Shown: positions 16,771 through 26,525, counted from the stretch's first letter. The stretch is DNA of 64,000 bases from Mesorhizobium sp. WSM4311 (GCF_002295115.1 NZ_NSFV01000007.1:62001-126000), one strand, 5' to 3'. Made by a program: numbers and translations. The notes: generated by a model from the letters alone, not told the origin.

Positions 16771-16890
16771 AAAGGTCACGAACGCTCAGGAGTTGCCGCA
16801 GGCAACGGGGCCTCGGCAGGTGCCGTTTGACATAAAGCGCGGACAGCTTTGGCGCCAACGCCTGATTAGCATCAATGCTTCAGAGGTCAG

Positions 16891-16939
16891 CGCCGCCCCT
16901 CATCCGCCCTTCGGGCACCCGTGAAACCGGGGAAAAGGG
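16891..16939 (-). repeat. Partial copy of the 52-bp intergenic repeat (R3)
   Basis: The left half, GCCGCCCCTCATCCGCCC followed by TTCGGGCACC, matches copy R2 (2826-2877) in the same orientation. The right half has diverged and lost the CTTCTCCCCG stem. It abuts the 3' end of the gene at 16944. Confidence 0.75.
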
Positions 16940-16943
16940 AAGC

Positions 16944-19022
16944 TTACCGTCCCTCGCGATACCACATCGATCCCATCGCCAGGAGCAGCAGGCCGAGGCC
17001 GAGGAAGCCGCCGAACAGCGGCACGCGCGAGACGGCCTTCAAGACGCTGTCGTCGGTGGTGCGCAGGCCGATCCAGTCGCTGCCGGAGGCATCGCCGGCC
17101 GAGCGAACCGGCACGATGGACGGCAGGGTCACGTCGCTGCCAAGGGCCGTCGATGACGCCAGCCGGCGCACGCTGCCGCCGGTGGCTTCCGCCGGTGCCT
17201 TCAGCCGGTTTTCGGTGGAGATGACATCGGCGAATTCCGGCGCATTGACCGGTCCGACATGGGCGAGCGCGGTGAGATCGCCATTGGCGACCTGGAAGAG
17301 GCCGATCTCGTTGGTCTGGACGCTGCCGAGGAAGACGCCGGGCTCGGATTTATCGAGCTTGACGGTCACCGTCTTGCCCGAGGGCGTGATGATCTGCGCG
17401 GAGCCTGGATCGTCGGCCATGGTCTGGCGGCGGATCTCCAGCACCATGCCGCGTCCCTCGGCGGTCAGCCGCTCTTCCTCGAGCTCGGGTTCCTTCATCA
17501 GCCAGTGGGCGATGCGCCTATAGAGCTGGACGTGCGGACCGCCGCCCTCGAAGCCGCGCGCCCACAGCCAGCCCTGGTCGGACAGAAGCATGCCGACACG
17601 GCCTTCGCCCTTGCGGTCGAGCAGCAGCAGGGGCCGGTTGTCGGCGCCCTTCATCACCACCTCGCCTTGCGGGTTCTGCACGCCAATGGTGCGGAACCAG
17701 CGGCTCCAGTGCGGCGGCTCGGTGGCCGAACCGTCGAGGCCGCGCGTCACCGGATGACGCTGGCCGAGGTCGGTGAGGCGCGGATAGAAGGCCTTTTCGA
17801 GCACTTCGCCGGTCGGCATGGCGGGCAAAGCCGACATCAGCGGCGTGCGTGCGATCGAAGACTCGCCGGCATATTCGGGGCCGGCGGCGATCAGCAGCGC
17901 GCCGCCCTTTTCGACATATTCGGAGATGTAGTCGTAATAGAGGATCGGCAGCACGTCGCGGTGCTGGTAGCGGTCGAAGATGATGAGGTCGAAATCCTTG
18001 ATCTTCTCGACGAACAGTTCGCGCGTCGGGAAGGCGATCAGCGACAATTCGTTGATCGGCGTGCCGTCCTGCTTCTCGGGCGGCCGCAGAATGGTGAAAT
18101 GGACGAGATCGACCGAGGCGTCCGATTTCAACAGATTGCGCCAGGTGCGCTCGCCCGCATGCGGTTCGCCCGAAACGAGCAGCACGCGCAAATTCTCGCG
18201 GATGCCGTCGACCAGCGCGATGGCGCGGTTGTTGGTGTCGGTGAGTTCGCCGGGTTCGCGGTCGATGGCGAGTTCGATGATGTTGCGCCCGGCGCCGGGG
18301 ATGGTCACCTGCAGCGGCATGGCCTGGCCGACGGTGGCATGCTCGACCGCGACCTGCTCGCCATTGACCGAGACGCGCACATCGACCGGGCCGGCTTCGT
18401 TTTCCGTCGAGATGACGCGGTAGGTCATGTCGAGCGGCTTGCCGACGATGCCGAAACGCGGCGCGTTCTCGAAGCGGATGCGGCGATCCTTTTCGTGGTC
18501 GTTGCCGGTGATCAAGGCGTGCAGCGGGGCGTTGAAGTCGGGCGCGCCCGGGGGCGCGTCGTGCACCTCGCCATCGGTGATCATGATGGCGCCGCCGATG
18601 CGCGACGGCGGCACGTCGCGCAAGGCGCCTTCCAGCGCGCCGAACAGCCGTGTTTCGGTACGCTCCTCGGCGGCATCGGACTTGCCGGCCTCGACGACGC
18701 GGACGTCGAACTGCTTGAAGCGGCCTAGACGCTGCTGCAGTCCGGCGAGCGCTTCATCGGTCTGCCTGGTGCGGTCGCCGATGTCCTGGCTCTGGCTGCG
18801 GTCGACAATCAGCGCGACGACGCTTTTCAGGGGCTCGCGCTCCTCGTTGAGGAACACCGGGTTGAACAGGGCGGCGGCCAGCGCCAGCAGGGCGATGAAG
18901 CGCAGGACACCGCCGCGCTGGCGAAACCACAGGCCGACAAGCGCCAGCAGCGCCAGCGGTACCAGCACGAGGGCCAGCAATGGCCAGGAGATCAGCGGTT
19001 CGAAGGAGATCGACCAGTTCAT
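16944..19022 (-). CDS. Membrane protein with glutamine-amidotransferase-like fold, Bat-type cluster
   Basis: Encodes 692 residues. Two helices at the N-terminus (LLALVLVPLALLALVGLWF and LRFIALLALAAALFNPVFL) and one at the C-terminus (FLGLGLLLLAMGSMWY) anchor a large periplasmic region. After the N-terminal helices comes a VWA-like strand SVVALIVDRSQSQDIG with an incomplete MIDAS motif. The middle (residues about 280-480) reads like the class I amidotransferase-like fold often annotated in this family, with LLVSGEPHAGERTWRN and GGALLIAAGPEYAG. No catalytic triad is evident to me. It is the last gene of the MoxR/DUF58/DUF4159 operon (3-base gap), and its cellular function is unknown. Confidence 0.8.
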   Translation of the reverse strand: MNWSISFEPLISWPLLALVLVPLALLALVGLWFRQRGGVLRFIALLALAAALFNPVFLNEEREPLKSVVALIVDRSQSQDIGDRTRQTDEALAGLQQRLGRFKQFDVRVVEAGKSDAAEERTETRLFGALEGALRDVPPSRIGGAIMITDGEVHDAPPGAPDFNAPLHALITGNDHEKDRRIRFENAPRFGIVGKPLDMTYRVISTENEAGPVDVRVSVNGEQVAVEHATVGQAMPLQVTIPGAGRNIIELAIDREPGELTDTNNRAIALVDGIRENLRVLLVSGEPHAGERTWRNLLKSDASVDLVHFTILRPPEKQDGTPINELSLIAFPTRELFVEKIKDFDLIIFDRYQHRDVLPILYYDYISEYVEKGGALLIAAGPEYAGESSIARTPLMSALPAMPTGEVLEKAFYPRLTDLGQRHPVTRGLDGSATEPPHWSRWFRTIGVQNPQGEVVMKGADNRPLLLLDRKGEGRVGMLLSDQGWLWARGFEGGGPHVQLYRRIAHWLMKEPELEEERLTAEGRGMVLEIRRQTMADDPGSAQIITPSGKTVTVKLDKSEPGVFLGSVQTNEIGLFQVANGDLTALAHVGPVNAPEFADVISTENRLKAPAEATGGSVRRLASSTALGSDVTLPSIVPVRSAGDASGSDWIGLRTTDDSVLKAVSRVPLFGGFLGLGLLLLAMGSMWYREGR

Positions 19023-19025
19023 TGG

Positions 19026-21845
19026 TTACTGCCCCAGCCGTTCAAGCAGAATGGGGACATGCACCTGGTCGGATTTGTAGTTGCCGGTCAGCATATACAT
19101 CATGATGTTGACGCCGGCGCGCAGCGCATAGATGCGCTGCATCGGGTCGGCCGGCACCGTCGGCAGCAGCGGGTCGCCGTTCTCGTCGACGGCCCAGGCG
19201 CCGGCGAAATCATTGGCGGTGATCATGATCGGCGAGACACCATCGCCGGTGCGCACCGGCCGGTTGTCGGCGTTGCTGGCGTCGAGCGATGCCTCGACCC
19301 AGAGCGGGCTGCCGGCGAAGCGACCAGGGAACTCCGGCAGGATGAAGAAGGACTTGGTCAGCACGTGGTCCGACGGCACCGGCTCCAGCGGCGGCACGTT
19401 GAGGTTGCCGAGGATGTCGCGCAGCCGCTCTGTCGCCGGGCTGGTCGAATCGGCGCCGATGCCGTTGGCGAACTGGTCGCGCGTGTCGAACAGCACCGTG
19501 CCGCCCTGTTGCATATAAGCGTCGATACGGGCGATCGCGGCCTGGCTCGGCATGGGGGCGGCCGGATCGATCGGCCAGTAGATCAGCGGATAGAAGGACA
19601 GTTCGTCCTTCGCAATGTCGACGCCGGCCGGTGCGCCGGGTTCCAGCGCGGTCTTCTCGATCAGGAAGCGGGTCAGGCCCTCGAGCCCGGCACGGCTGAT
19701 CGAATCGTCGCCCGGCACGCCGGTCAGCACATAGGCGATGCGGGTTTTCGAAATCGCCGTGATGGCCGCCTCGTCGCCCGGCTTGGCGTCGTCGGCGCGG
19801 GCGAAATCGGCATGGCCGAACAATGCGCCAAGTGCGATCAGGATCGCAGCGGTGGTGGCCACAGCGCCGGCACGGCGCCGCCGGCGCGAGAACAGCCCGC
19901 CCATCCAGAACACCGCCAGCGTGTCGAGCAGCATCAGCAACAGGGCGGCGGTGACCAGCGAACCTTTCAGATTGCGGGATTCATCGAAGGCGTACTGGAT
20001 TGATGTGACCGGAACCGTGAGTTGCGGGCGCGCCAGCGGCACGAAGGTGCTTGCGGCATCGAGCAAATTGTGGGCGAAGACGCCGGTTTCCGAGCCGTAG
20101 AGGCCGGGCGGGTTCTCCAAGGTCACCCGCGCGCCGGCGCTCGGCACCAGCGGCCGTGCATCCGGCGTCGGCGGCACCAGCGAGCCGTCGGCCGCGATCA
20201 TGCGGTAGGGTGCCAGCGATGTGGCGGCGGCTTCGGCATTGGCGATCGCCGCGCCCTGGTTGCGCGACAGCTGCACGATGCGACGCAGCATCTCGACGAA
20301 GCTGCCCGAGATCGGCAGGTTCGACCATGTCGCCTCGGGCGTAACGTGGAACAGCACCAGCGTGCCCTTGCCTCTCTTCAGCCCGGTGACCAGCGGCGTG
20401 CCGTCGGCAAGAGCGGCCCAGGTGCGCTCGACGATATCGGGTGTCGGTTCGGCCAGCACCTGCCTGCTCACGGTGACTTCCGTAGGCGGCGCAAGATCGG
20501 CGAAAGGACCGGCCTTGGGAAATTCGGTGACCGGCTGCGGCGAGGTCCAGGACAGTGCGCCGCCCAGCGAACGCTCGCCGGTGCGCAGGCGGACCGGCAG
20601 CAGATCGTCGTCATTGCCTGCGGCGGCCAGCCGCGAGCCGGCGAAACGCACCAGCGTCCCGCCATTGTCGACCCAGTCGACCAATCGCTGCCGGACCTGC
20701 GCCGGAATGGTGCCGATATCGGCCATGATGATCATCGCCGGCTTCTGGTCGAGGATCTGCGGGATGGCGTCGGCGAGATCGGCGCTGGAGGGTTCGACCA
20801 GATCGGCGAAGGGCTGCAGCGCGCGCCTGATGTAATAGAGCGGTGACAGAAGCGGCTGCGCCTGGTCGGCCTCGGCCTGCGATAACAGCCCGACGCGGCG
20901 GCGCTTGGAGCTTTCGTCGAGCACGCGCACCGCACCCGCCTGGCGCTCGCCGTCGAGGGCGATCGAAGCGAAGTCGTTGCGCAGCTCGAACGGCACCGCC
21001 ATGGTGCCGGTGGCGGTGGCTTCGCCGGGCGCGAAGGTCAGCGTCGCATCGGCGATGCGGCGGCCCTTGTCGTCGAAGGCGCCGGCGGTGACCTGCGCCG
21101 GTGCCGGGTCACCCGGCGCGCGGATGGCGGTGAGCGCAAAACCGTCGACCTGGTTGTCGGCGGCGGTGAGGCCTGTCAGCGAAAGCCGATCGGCCGTTGC
21201 CCAAACCACGCGTGCCGCATTCTTCGACAACAGCGTGTTGAAGGCGGCCTCGTCGCCCTTGGCCGCGAGGCCGTCGGCCAGCACGGCGACGCTGGCGCCG
21301 GGCAAGGTCTCCAGCACGCCGGCGACGCGGGCATAGACGGCGGGCCGATCGGTCGGGATCGGCCGCGGCTTGGCGGCGCGCAGCCGGTCGAGCGCGGCGG
21401 CGGCATCGAAGGGGCCGATCTCCGCATTGGCCTTTTCGGCGGTAAACGCGATGATGACCGGCACGCCGTTCGAGCCGGCATCCTTGATTAGCCGCTCGGC
21501 GGTGGCGACGCGCTTGTTCCAGTCGGCGGCACTCGCCCAGTCATTGTCGATGACCAGAGCAAGGGCCGCGCCCTCGGCCGGCAGCTTTTCGCGCGGGTTG
21601 AAGACCGGTTCGGCCAGGGCCGCGACGATGAGGCCCGCCATCAGCAGCCTGAGCAGCGTCAGCCACCAAGGGCTTTGATGCGGCGTTTCCTCGCGCTTCA
21701 AGACGCGTGCCAGGATCTTCAGCGGCGGGAAAATCTCGGCCTGCGGCTTGGGCGGCGTCAGCCTGAGCAGCCACCAGATCACCGGGAGCGCCAGCAGACC
21801 CCACAGCACCATGGGCGCGCCAAAGGAGAGCGGCAGCCAGCTCAT
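19026..21845 (-). CDS. BatA N-terminal plus DUF4159 domain membrane protein
   Basis: Encodes 939 residues. The N-terminus LWGLLALPVIWWLLRLTPP is the BatA/aerotolerance-type membrane segment, with a second helix at about 58-78. A VWA-like domain follows (LALVIDNDWASAADWN). A further membrane helix is near residue 640 (LVTAALLLMLLDTLAVFWM), with another after it. The C-terminal about 220 residues form DUF4159: KTRIAYVLTGVPGDDSISRAGLEG, then ELSFYPLIYWPIDP, then GGTVLFDTRDQFANG (key parts only). This domain sits in the periplasm by topology. It overlaps the DUF58 gene by four bases. Family role unknown; MoxR-associated complexes are often linked to envelope stress or assembly. Confidence 0.85.
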   Translation of the reverse strand: MSWLPLSFGAPMVLWGLLALPVIWWLLRLTPPKPQAEIFPPLKILARVLKREETPHQSPWWLTLLRLLMAGLIVAALAEPVFNPREKLPAEGAALALVIDNDWASAADWNKRVATAERLIKDAGSNGVPVIIAFTAEKANAEIGPFDAAAALDRLRAAKPRPIPTDRPAVYARVAGVLETLPGASVAVLADGLAAKGDEAAFNTLLSKNAARVVWATADRLSLTGLTAADNQVDGFALTAIRAPGDPAPAQVTAGAFDDKGRRIADATLTFAPGEATATGTMAVPFELRNDFASIALDGERQAGAVRVLDESSKRRRVGLLSQAEADQAQPLLSPLYYIRRALQPFADLVEPSSADLADAIPQILDQKPAMIIMADIGTIPAQVRQRLVDWVDNGGTLVRFAGSRLAAAGNDDDLLPVRLRTGERSLGGALSWTSPQPVTEFPKAGPFADLAPPTEVTVSRQVLAEPTPDIVERTWAALADGTPLVTGLKRGKGTLVLFHVTPEATWSNLPISGSFVEMLRRIVQLSRNQGAAIANAEAAATSLAPYRMIAADGSLVPPTPDARPLVPSAGARVTLENPPGLYGSETGVFAHNLLDAASTFVPLARPQLTVPVTSIQYAFDESRNLKGSLVTAALLLMLLDTLAVFWMGGLFSRRRRRAGAVATTAAILIALGALFGHADFARADDAKPGDEAAITAISKTRIAYVLTGVPGDDSISRAGLEGLTRFLIEKTALEPGAPAGVDIAKDELSFYPLIYWPIDPAAPMPSQAAIARIDAYMQQGGTVLFDTRDQFANGIGADSTSPATERLRDILGNLNVPPLEPVPSDHVLTKSFFILPEFPGRFAGSPLWVEASLDASNADNRPVRTGDGVSPIMITANDFAGAWAVDENGDPLLPTVPADPMQRIYALRAGVNIMMYMLTGNYKSDQVHVPILLERLGQ

Positions 21846-22783
21846 GCGACCGCCTTTCCAGGCCGACCGGTACGACCGCTACCGGCATAGCCGCCATCGG
21901 CTGTCATCGCCATGTGCAGGCGCACCAGCGCGTCGGACGCCAGCCGATCGGTGTGGTTGACGGTAAAGCTCCAGCCGAGCCGCTTGCACCAGCCGGCCAG
22001 CTCCTGGCGGCGGGCGGTGTAGAGCAGGCGGTATTCGTCGCCGAGCATCTCGGCGCGTCCGGCGGTCAGCTTTTCGCCGGTCTCGGGATCGGTGAATTCG
22101 GTGCGGCCGGCATAGGGGAAGGTTTCCTCGGCCGGGTCGGCAACCTCGATCAGATGGGCGCGCACGCCGTGGCGGGCGAGCACGTCGAGCCATTCCATCG
22201 TCTCCTCGACCGGGTCGAGGAAATCGCTGGCGATGACGATGTCGCAGAAGCGCCTGATGTCGGTGAGGTCAGGCTTGGCTGGCAAGTCGCCGGCATGCAT
22301 CAGCTGGGCGGCGATGCGCTCGGCGCCGTTGCGGGCGGTGAATGGATCGGTCAGGCCCGGCCAGGCGATGCGTTCGCCGCTGCGCGACAACAGTTCGGCC
22401 ATGGCCAGCGCCAGCACCAGCGCGCGCGACTGCTTGGAGACGCTGGCGCCGGTCGATTTGTAGAGCATGGACGGCGAAGGGTCGGCCCACAGCCATACCG
22501 TATGGGCGGCTTCCCATTCGCGGTCGCGTACATAGGTGTGGTCGTCGCGGGCCGAGCGGCGCCAGTCGATACGCGAGGAATCGCCCTCGACATAGGGCCG
22601 GAACTGCCAGAAATTCTCACCGATGCCGCGCTTGCGGCGGCCATGCCAGCCGGCGATCACGGTGTTGACGATGCGGCGCGCCTCGACCAGCAGGTCGGGC
22701 ACCAGCGAAGCCCGCAACCGGCCACGGGCGAGCGCGTCGCGCGTTGCTGCCGGGGCCTGGACCTCGCCGATGCGCGCCATCAA
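21842..22783 (-). CDS. DUF58 domain protein
   Basis: Encodes 313 residues. The DUF58 hallmark is seen at about residues 65-95: FRPYVEGDSSRIDWRRSARD and YVRDREWEA. It is followed by a VWA-like fold with LWADPSPSM, in which the DPS triad replaces DxS. No membrane helix is apparent. DUF58 proteins always travel with MoxR AAA+ ATPases, and here the gene overlaps the moxR-like gene by four bases upstream and the DUF4159 gene by four bases downstream. It is probably the cytosolic adaptor between the ATPase and the membrane subunits. Confidence 0.9.
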   Translation of the reverse strand: MMARIGEVQAPAATRDALARGRLRASLVPDLLVEARRIVNTVIAGWHGRRKRGIGENFWQFRPYVEGDSSRIDWRRSARDDHTYVRDREWEAAHTVWLWADPSPSMLYKSTGASVSKQSRALVLALAMAELLSRSGERIAWPGLTDPFTARNGAERIAAQLMHAGDLPAKPDLTDIRRFCDIVIASDFLDPVEETMEWLDVLARHGVRAHLIEVADPAEETFPYAGRTEFTDPETGEKLTAGRAEMLGDEYRLLYTARRQELAGWCKRLGWSFTVNHTDRLASDALVRLHMAMTADGGYAGSGRTGRPGKAVA

Positions 22784-23784
22784 ATCCCTTTCACAAGCTT
22801 CGCCACCACGTCGCGCACGCTGGTGCCTTCTGCGCGGGCGGCGAAAGTCAGCGCCATGCGGTGCTGCAACACCGGCTCGGCCAGCGCCCGTACATCGTCG
22901 ACCGAGGGCGCCAGGCGCCCGTCATAGAGCGCCCGCGCCCTCGTGCACAGCATCAGCGCCTGGCTGGCGCGCGGGCCGGGGCCCCAGGCGACATGCTTGT
23001 CGGTATCGGCATTGCCCTGGCCTGGACGGGCCGAGCGCACCAGAGTGAGGATCGCCTCGACGACGCTTTCGGGCACCGGCATGCGGCGGATCAGCGTCTG
23101 GATTTCCTTCAATCGAGCCGGCTGCAGCACATTCTGCGCCTTGGCATCCTCGATGCCGGTGGTTTCCAGGAGGATGCGGCGCTCGGCCTCGATTTCGGGA
23201 TAGAGGATGTCGACCTGCATCAGGAAGCGGTCAAGCTGGGCTTCCGGCAGCGGATAGGTGCCTTCCTGCTCCAGCGGGTTCTGGGTCGCCAGCACATGGA
23301 ACGGTGCGGGCAGGTCATAGCGGGCGCCGGCGATGGTGACATGGTATTCCTGCATGGCCTGCAGCAGCGCCGACTGGGTACGCGGCGAGGCGCGGTTGAT
23401 CTCGTCGGCCATCAGCAACTGGGCGAAGATCGGGCCGGAGATGAAGCGGAAGGAGCGCTTGCCGGTCTCGTCCTGTTCCATCACCTCGGAGCCGAGGATG
23501 TCGGACGGCATCAGGTCGGGCGTGAACTGGATGCGGCGCGAATCGAGGCCGAGCACGATTCCCAGCGTTTCGACCAGCTTGGTCTTGGCAAGGCCGGGAA
23601 CACCGACCAGCAGCGCATGGCCACCGGCCAGCAGCGCCACGAGCGTGCGTTCGACGACATTCTCCTGGCCGAAGATCACCCGGCCGACCCCGTCGCGGAT
23701 CCTGGAAATGTCTGCCAGTGCCTTTTCGGCCTCGGCGATCATGTCCGTTTCGCTGATCGGGCTTTCCTTGACCATCACGCTCAT
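22780..23784 (-). CDS. MoxR-family AAA+ ATPase
   Basis: Encodes 334 residues. Walker A is GVPGLAKTKLVE at about residue 80, Walker B is LLMADEINRASPRTQSALLQ, and sensor 1 is in VLATQNPLEQEGTYPLPEAQ, which is diagnostic of MoxR. The C-terminal lid includes GPRASQALMLCTRARAL. MoxR ATPases act as chaperones that insert cofactors or mature complexes together with VWA proteins. It is the first gene of the minus-strand four-gene operon and diverges from the DUF1285 gene, so both promoters lie in 23785-23925. Confidence 0.95.
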   Translation of the reverse strand: MSVMVKESPISETDMIAEAEKALADISRIRDGVGRVIFGQENVVERTLVALLAGGHALLVGVPGLAKTKLVETLGIVLGLDSRRIQFTPDLMPSDILGSEVMEQDETGKRSFRFISGPIFAQLLMADEINRASPRTQSALLQAMQEYHVTIAGARYDLPAPFHVLATQNPLEQEGTYPLPEAQLDRFLMQVDILYPEIEAERRILLETTGIEDAKAQNVLQPARLKEIQTLIRRMPVPESVVEAILTLVRSARPGQGNADTDKHVAWGPGPRASQALMLCTRARALYDGRLAPSVDDVRALAEPVLQHRMALTFAARAEGTSVRDVVAKLVKGI

Positions 23785-23925
23785 TCGGCTCGATCCCTTC
23801 GCTTGGAAATACCGGCCCGCACCATATCATAGGTTGCCGCGATTCGGCCTCGCGTGGCGCCTATGGCCGAACTTAAATCACAGACTTAGGCTGACAAGCG
23901 GAACAACAGTGACTATTTCGTGACG

Positions 23926-24555
23926 ATGACGGAACACGACGAACATCGCCAACAAAGCCTTACGCAGGCAACCGAGGCGCGCGGCCTGGAGGCGCTGATC
24001 TCGCGCGCGGCGCGCGCCGGCAAGGGCGCGGCGCCCGTGGAGCGCTGGAATCCCGACTTTTGCGGCGATCTCGACATGGAGATCAAGGCCGACGGCACCT
24101 GGTTCTATCTCGGCACGCCGATCGGTCGCATGCCGCTGGTGCAGCTCTTCTCCTCCGTGCTGCGCAAGGACGCGGATGGCAGGACCTATCTGGTGACGCC
24201 TGTGGAAAAGGTCGGCATCCGCGTCGCCGATGCGCCGTTCATCGCCGTCGAAATGGATGTTTCGGGCAGTGGCGACGAACAGATCATCACCTTCCGCACC
24301 AATGTCGGCGACGTGGTCGAGGCCGGACCGGAACGGCCGCTGCGTTTCGTCGACGAGAACGAGACCGGGGGCCTGAAGCCCTATGTGCTGGTGCGCGGCA
24401 GGCTGGAAGCGCTGGTGGGGCGGCCTGTCATGTACGAGCTGGTCGGACATGGCGAGGAGATCGAGATCGGCGGCAAGGAGATGTTTGCCGTGCGCTCGAA
24501 GGGCGCGGTGTTTCCGATCATGCCGGCGGACCAGTTGAAGCGGCTGAGCGCATGA
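23926..24555 (+). CDS. DUF1285 domain protein
   Basis: Encodes 209 residues from ATG 23926 (MTEHDEHRQQ); a GTG six bases upstream in frame is the alternative. The DUF1285 region contains RWNPDFCGDLDMEIKADGTWFY, GTPIGRMPLVQLFSSVLR and TPVEKVGIRVADAPFIAVEM (given piecewise). Proteins of this family have a two-domain beta-rich fold of unknown function. Its stop overlaps the Nudix gene start (ATGATG at 24552), and the CCA-adding enzyme follows the same way, so the three genes form a tight operon. That arrangement is conserved in rhizobia to my knowledge and hints at RNA or nucleotide metabolism. Confidence 0.88.
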   Translation: MTEHDEHRQQSLTQATEARGLEALISRAARAGKGAAPVERWNPDFCGDLDMEIKADGTWFYLGTPIGRMPLVQLFSSVLRKDADGRTYLVTPVEKVGIRVADAPFIAVEMDVSGSGDEQIITFRTNVGDVVEAGPERPLRFVDENETGGLKPYVLVRGRLEALVGRPVMYELVGHGEEIEIGGKEMFAVRSKGAVFPIMPADQLKRLSA

Positions 24556-25187
24556 TGGATCGCGTTTCATTGGCGCCGTTTTCATCGGCGGATTTTCGCG
24601 CGCGCTTCGCCGCGCAGCCAGAGGCGCATGCCGGCGACGACTATGGCGACCATCGCTTCAATCCGGGTCATCCGCGCCTCAACCAAGGCAAGGTGCTGCG
24701 CAATGCAGCGGTGCTGATCCCGGTGGTCGATCACGAAGACGAGGCCACGGTTTTGCTGACCAAACGGGCCGAAAAGCTGCGCAACCATTCGGGGCAGGTG
24801 GCCTTTCCCGGCGGCACCATCGATGCGACCGATGCCAGCCCGGAGGCGGCGGCGCTGCGCGAAACCTTCGAGGAGATCGGCCTTGACCAGGATCGCATCG
24901 AGATCATCGGCCGCATGCCCGACTATGTCGCCGGCAGCGGCTACCGCATCGCTCCCGTACTGGGCATCGTGCGGGCCGGCTTCCAGCTGGCCTTGAATGC
25001 CGACGAAGTCGATGCAGCCTTCGAAGTGCCGCTGCGCTTCCTGATGGACCCGGTGAATCACAAGCGGGACAGCCGCATGTGGAACGATCTCGAATGGTTC
25101 TTCTACGACATGCCCTATGGCGACCAGCGTATCTGGGGCGTCACCGCGGGCATCATCCGCACGCTCTATGAAAGGCTCTATGCGTGA
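24552..25187 (+). CDS. Nudix hydrolase, probable CoA pyrophosphatase
   Basis: Encodes 211 residues from ATG 24552; ATG 24555 is equally possible. The Nudix box is complete: GGTIDATDASPEAAALRETF followed by EEIGL, preceded by KLRNHSGQVAFPG, the CoA-pyrophosphatase (NudL/YeaB type) signature. It should hydrolyse CoA or related diphosphates in the cytosol, with Mg2+ bound by the REtfEE glutamates. It is coupled to both neighbours by overlaps: ATGATG with DUF1285, and GTGA with the nucleotidyltransferase at 25184. Confidence 0.92.
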   Translation: MMDRVSLAPFSSADFRARFAAQPEAHAGDDYGDHRFNPGHPRLNQGKVLRNAAVLIPVVDHEDEATVLLTKRAEKLRNHSGQVAFPGGTIDATDASPEAAALRETFEEIGLDQDRIEIIGRMPDYVAGSGYRIAPVLGIVRAGFQLALNADEVDAAFEVPLRFLMDPVNHKRDSRMWNDLEWFFYDMPYGDQRIWGVTAGIIRTLYERLYA

Positions 25188-26446
25188 GTGTTTCGATCGC
25201 GGGCAGGGCCGACTGGCTCGCCGACAAGCATTTGCAGCGCCTGCTTGCCGCCCTGGCTGAAGGCGGCGAAGAGGCGCGTGTCGCCGGCGGCGCCGTGCGC
25301 AACACGCTGATGGGCCAGCCGGTCGCCGATGTCGACATCGCCACCACCTGTTTGCCGCAGGAAATCATCCGCCGCGCCGAGACGGAGGGTTTCAAGCCGG
25401 TGCCGACCGGCATCGAGCACGGCACCATCACGGTGGTCGCCGGCGGCAAACCCTATGAAATCACCACTTTGCGCGCCGATGTCGAGACCGACGGCCGCCG
25501 CGCCAAAGTGTCGTTCGGGCGCGACTGGAAGCTGGATGCGGAGCGGCGCGACTTCACCATCAACGCCCTCTACGCCGACGCGGATGGCTCCATCGTCGAC
25601 CTGGTCGGCGGCATCGCCGATATCGAGGCGCGGCGGCTGCGCTTCATCGGTGATGCGGAAGCACGGATTCGTGAGGATTATCTGCGCATCCTGCGCTTCT
25701 TCCGCTTCTTCGCCTGGTATGGCGAAGGCCGGCCGGATGCCGAGGGGCTGAAGGCCTGCGCCCGGCTGAAGGAAGGCCTGGCCCATCTTTCGGCGGAGCG
25801 CGTCTGGTCCGAGTTGAAGAAACTGCTTTCGGCGCCTGATCCGTCGCGGGCGCTGCTGTGGATGCGGCAGGCCGGCGTCTTGACCGCCGCGCTGCCGGAA
25901 AGCGAGAAATGGGGCATCGACGCCATCCACGGGCTGACCAAGGCCGAGAAGGATCTGGGCTGGGCGGCCGATCCGATGCTGCGGCTGGAGGCGATCGTGC
26001 CGCCGGATGCCGCGCGCATGAAGACGCTGGCCGAGCGGCTGAGGTTTTCGACCGCGGAATCGGACCGTTTGCGCTACTGGGCGCTCTCGACGGCGGTCGA
26101 GCCGAAGACGACCGAGGGCGAACTGGCGAAAAGGCTCTATCGCGGCGACCGGCAAGGGGTTGTCGACCGCCTGCGGCTATCGCTTGCCGGAGCCCGGGTG
26201 CGCGCCGTCGAGGACAATGACGCGCTGCTCGAAGCCGGCGGCTTTTCGCGCCTGCTGGCCTTCGCGCTCAAATGGGAAAAACCGGTGTTTCCGCTGAAAG
26301 GCGCCGATCTGACGGCGCTCGGCGCCACGCCAGGGCCGAAGCTGGGCGAAATCCTCAAGAACCTCGAAACGGAATGGATCGAGGCGGGATTTGCCGCCGA
26401 TCGCGGCACGCTGCTGGGCCGCGCCGCGAAGGCGCTTGAAACTTAG
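25184..26446 (+). CDS. CCA tRNA nucleotidyltransferase / poly(A) polymerase family protein
   Basis: Encodes 420 residues from GTG 25184, which overlaps the previous stop. Class II nucleotidyltransferase motifs are seen: GGAVRNTLMGQPVADVDIA with the catalytic DxD, then KVSFGRDWKLDAERRDFTI, then the RRDFTINALY motif that selects NTPs, and EDYLRILRFFRFFAWYG. The C-terminal half is helical and typical of the short alphaproteobacterial enzymes that add CCA to tRNA 3' ends. Poly(A) polymerase activity cannot be excluded from sequence. It ends the DUF1285-Nudix-NTase operon. Confidence 0.92.
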   Translation: MSVSIAGRADWLADKHLQRLLAALAEGGEEARVAGGAVRNTLMGQPVADVDIATTCLPQEIIRRAETEGFKPVPTGIEHGTITVVAGGKPYEITTLRADVETDGRRAKVSFGRDWKLDAERRDFTINALYADADGSIVDLVGGIADIEARRLRFIGDAEARIREDYLRILRFFRFFAWYGEGRPDAEGLKACARLKEGLAHLSAERVWSELKKLLSAPDPSRALLWMRQAGVLTAALPESEKWGIDAIHGLTKAEKDLGWAADPMLRLEAIVPPDAARMKTLAERLRFSTAESDRLRYWALSTAVEPKTTEGELAKRLYRGDRQGVVDRLRLSLAGARVRAVEDNDALLEAGGFSRLLAFALKWEKPVFPLKGADLTALGATPGPKLGEILKNLETEWIEAGFAADRGTLLGRAAKALET

Positions 26447-26525
26447 ACTGGAGCTTGCCCGGACGACCGTGCCGATCAAAAGGCATAGCCGAGGCGACGA
26501 TTTGATCGGGCGAAAGGTCGCTCTC

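Noticed and set aside
16944..18728. Long plus-strand open frame (489 codons) opposite the amidotransferase-like gene
   Set aside because: Antisense shadow; the minus strand carries the conserved operon with coupled starts.
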